Shown in pieces: positions 5,073 to 6,124 of a stretch of DNA of 6,124 nt. This stretch comes from JAVZJR01 sp964435235 (GTDB lineage Archaea > Micrarchaeota > Micrarchaeia > Anstonellales > Bilamarchaeaceae): assembly GCA_964435235.1 (NCBI GenBank), contig CAYSXZ010000007.1, forward strand, positions 1-6,124. Direction: 5' to 3'. The notes beneath the pieces were generated by a model that saw only the letters and a program-made list of their open reading frames with translations, did not search any database and was not told where the DNA came from. The stretch's first letter is position 1; the number at the start of each line of letters is the position of its first letter. The translations under genes and the position numbers were made by a program.

Positions 5073-5977
5073 TTTGAAAGCCAGCAGACGTATCTCCTTA
5101 TTCCTTCCCTAAGATTCACCTTTTGCTTCCATCCAAGCGCTTCCATTTTTCTAATATCAAGGAGCATGAGCCTTACATCCCCTATCCATCCTCTTTCTCC
5201 GCCTGTATATCTGAATCTTGGTTTAACTCCCATCGCGTCGCATACCATCCTTGCTATTTCATTTACGCTGTGCTTCTCCGAGCTTCCGATGTTAAAAACA
5301 TCGTAGATCTTTTCCTGTTTCTCAAATGCGGTAAGTGTTGCAGAGATGCAGTCTTCAACATGGAGATAAGATTTCTCCTGCCTTCCATCTCCCAGTATCT
5401 CAAGTTCGTTCGGATTTCTTTTAAGCTTTTTATAGAAATCGTGCATGACACCGTGTGTGCTTCTCTCTCCGAAAATGTTTGCGTACCTCAGAACTGTTGT
5501 TCTTATACCATATGAATGAGCGTATGCAGAGCAATATCCCTCGCACGCAAGCTTTGATGCACCATAATTGCTTATCGGCACGCAAGGATGGTCTTCTGGC
5601 GTTGGTATAACTTCTGCATCTCCATATACCGTCGATGTGGATGCAAACACAAACCTTTTTACGCCCGCCTTTCTGCATGATTCGAGAAGACGAAAGGTGG
5701 CCACAAGATTTAACTCAAAACTTTTAACAGGATTTTCAGCACTCGAGCGAACATCAGGGTCTGCAGCCATATGGAAGATGGCGTCCGCGCCTCCTATATC
5801 CTTAGCAATATTCTCCTTTAGAATATCCTTTACAACAAATCTTGCGCCCTGTGGTACGTTCTCCTTTTTTCCTGTAGAAAGATTGTCTATAACAGTTATT
5901 TCGTCGCCCCTTTTTACAAGCGCGTCTGCAAGATGAGAACCTATAAAACCTGCCCCTCCCGTAATAACTATTTTCAT
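5066..5977 (-). CDS. NAD-dependent nucleotide-sugar epimerase (UDP-glucose 4-epimerase-like, extended SDR)
   Basis: This 303-residue enzyme of the extended short-chain dehydrogenase/reductase family probably interconverts UDP-glucose and UDP-galactose, or an amino-sugar or uronic-acid counterpart, in the cytoplasm to feed glycan assembly. The Rossmann loop GGAGFIGSH is at residues 7-15 and the NAD ribose-binding acid is D31 in VIDNLSTG. HMAADPDV (69-76) is typical of the archaeal branch. The catalytic residues are T114 in FASTSTVYG, and Y138 and K142 in YGASK. RYANIFGERS (164-173) and the late GERGWIGDV segment (260-268) contact the nucleotide sugar in relatives. The length is normal and no damage is seen. 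The start follows a TATA box by about 29 nt. Its presence beside two glycosyltransferases supports a surface-glycan role. A dehydratase or another epimerase specificity remains possible. Confidence 0.9.
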   Translation of the reverse strand: MKIVITGGAGFIGSHLADALVKRGDEITVIDNLSTGKKENVPQGARFVVKDILKENIAKDIGGADAIFHMAADPDVRSSAENPVKSFELNLVATFRLLESCRKAGVKRFVFASTSTVYGDAEVIPTPEDHPCVPISNYGASKLACEGYCSAYAHSYGIRTTVLRYANIFGERSTHGVMHDFYKKLKRNPNELEILGDGRQEKSYLHVEDCISATLTAFEKQEKIYDVFNIGSSEKHSVNEIARMVCDAMGVKPRFRYTGGERGWIGDVRLMLLDIRKMEALGWKQKVNLREGIRRYVCWLSNC

Positions 5978-5995
5978 AAAACCACCGCAAGGAGA

Positions 5996-6015
5996 CTCAT
6001 CCTTTTAAAGATGAG
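5996..6015 (-). promoter_or_regulatory. Epimerase promoter: TATA box embedded in an inverted repeat
   Basis: On the minus strand CTTTAAAAGG (6001-6010) is centred about 29 nt upstream of the epimerase ATG, giving a nearly leaderless message. The box sits inside 6-bp inverted arms, CTCATC (5996-6001) and GATGAG (6010-6015), separated by 8 bases. A dimeric repressor bound to these arms would cover the TATA box. GGTGG just before the ATG could also serve as a weak ribosome-binding site. Confidence 0.5.
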
Positions 6016-6104
6016 AGAAATTGCGACACAAGTATTATAAGCGCTTACGGTTTTCGTGCGAACCGAGTTCAAAAACAGGCTAACAAAAATATCTGTTCTC
6101 TAAT

Positions 6105-6120
6105 AAACATATAAATATAA
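6105..6120 (+). promoter_or_regulatory. Plus-strand TATA-like sequence at the right edge
   Basis: CATATAAATATAAA near the end of the window resembles a strong archaeal TATA box and could drive a rightward gene starting about 25 nt beyond it, outside the window. The 100 bases before it hold no convincing gene. Confidence 0.3.
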
Positions 6121-6124
6121 AAAT

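Noticed and set aside
5123..5936. Long plus-strand open frames opposite the epimerase.
   Set aside because: The minus-strand frame has all catalytic and Rossmann motifs of a complete epimerase. The plus-strand translations show no family features.
6048..6065. CGGTT...AACCG hairpin as a terminator or attachment site.
   Set aside because: The stem has only five pairs with an eight-base loop, is not followed by a T-tract, and has no gene end beside it.
1..6124. CRISPR array, tRNA or rRNA genes.
   Set aside because: No regularly spaced repeat series, and no cloverleaf or conserved rRNA stretch was seen. The direct repeats present are paired or locally tandem and do not form an array.

Overview
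The window looks archaeal. TATA-like boxes (TTTAAA cores) sit about 25-30 nt upstream of several start codons with almost no leader, arginine is mostly AGA/AGG, and the gene content (GT4 glycosyltransferases, two classes of 'archaeal ATPase', a HEPN-MNT toxin-antitoxin remnant, an archaeal-type nucleotide-sugar epimerase) fits an archaeon with moderate-to-low GC. A DPANN or euryarchaeal genome is plausible, but the sequence alone does not fix the lineage.

Layout from left to right. A 5'-truncated GT4 glycosyltransferase (2-748) is visibly more AT-rich than its neighbours. It is followed by a 34-codon scrap (771-875) whose first 40 nt are identical to the start of the next glycosyltransferase. 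A P-loop ATPase with a C-terminal DUF234/PD-ExK-like domain (865-2094) comes next, then the intact second GT4 glycosyltransferase (2116-3273). On the minus strand lies a decayed HEPN-MNT pair collapsed into one short reading frame (3282-3708). A second P-loop ATPase, of the AAA_14/DUF4143 type, occupies 3830-5020 on the plus strand. Convergent to it is an NAD-dependent UDP-sugar epimerase (5066-5977, minus). The right edge ends in a TATA-like sequence that may drive a gene beyond the window.

The two glycosyltransferases and the epimerase look like parts of a surface-glycan or protein-glycosylation locus: the epimerase would make an activated sugar, and the GT4 enzymes would transfer sugars to a lipid carrier or glycan acceptor. 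The two ATPases and the toxin-antitoxin remnant are accessory genes embedded in this locus.

The main finding is that each ATPase gene, together with its own promoter, lies between a pair of perfect direct repeats (41 bp at 770-810/2115-2155; 25 bp at 3769-3793/5022-5046). The repeats differ in sequence, and the ATPases belong to different subfamilies. The first pair duplicates the first 13 codons of the downstream glycosyltransferase, so this ATPase seems to have been inserted into a glycosyltransferase start while the target was rebuilt intact on the far side. No transposase or terminal inverted repeats are visible. This suggests single-gene ATPase cassettes acquired by an unexplained route, although an assembly artefact or a local duplication must be excluded. 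Palindromes also lie at the ATPase 1 start site, over the epimerase TATA box and around ATPase 2, and are candidate operators.
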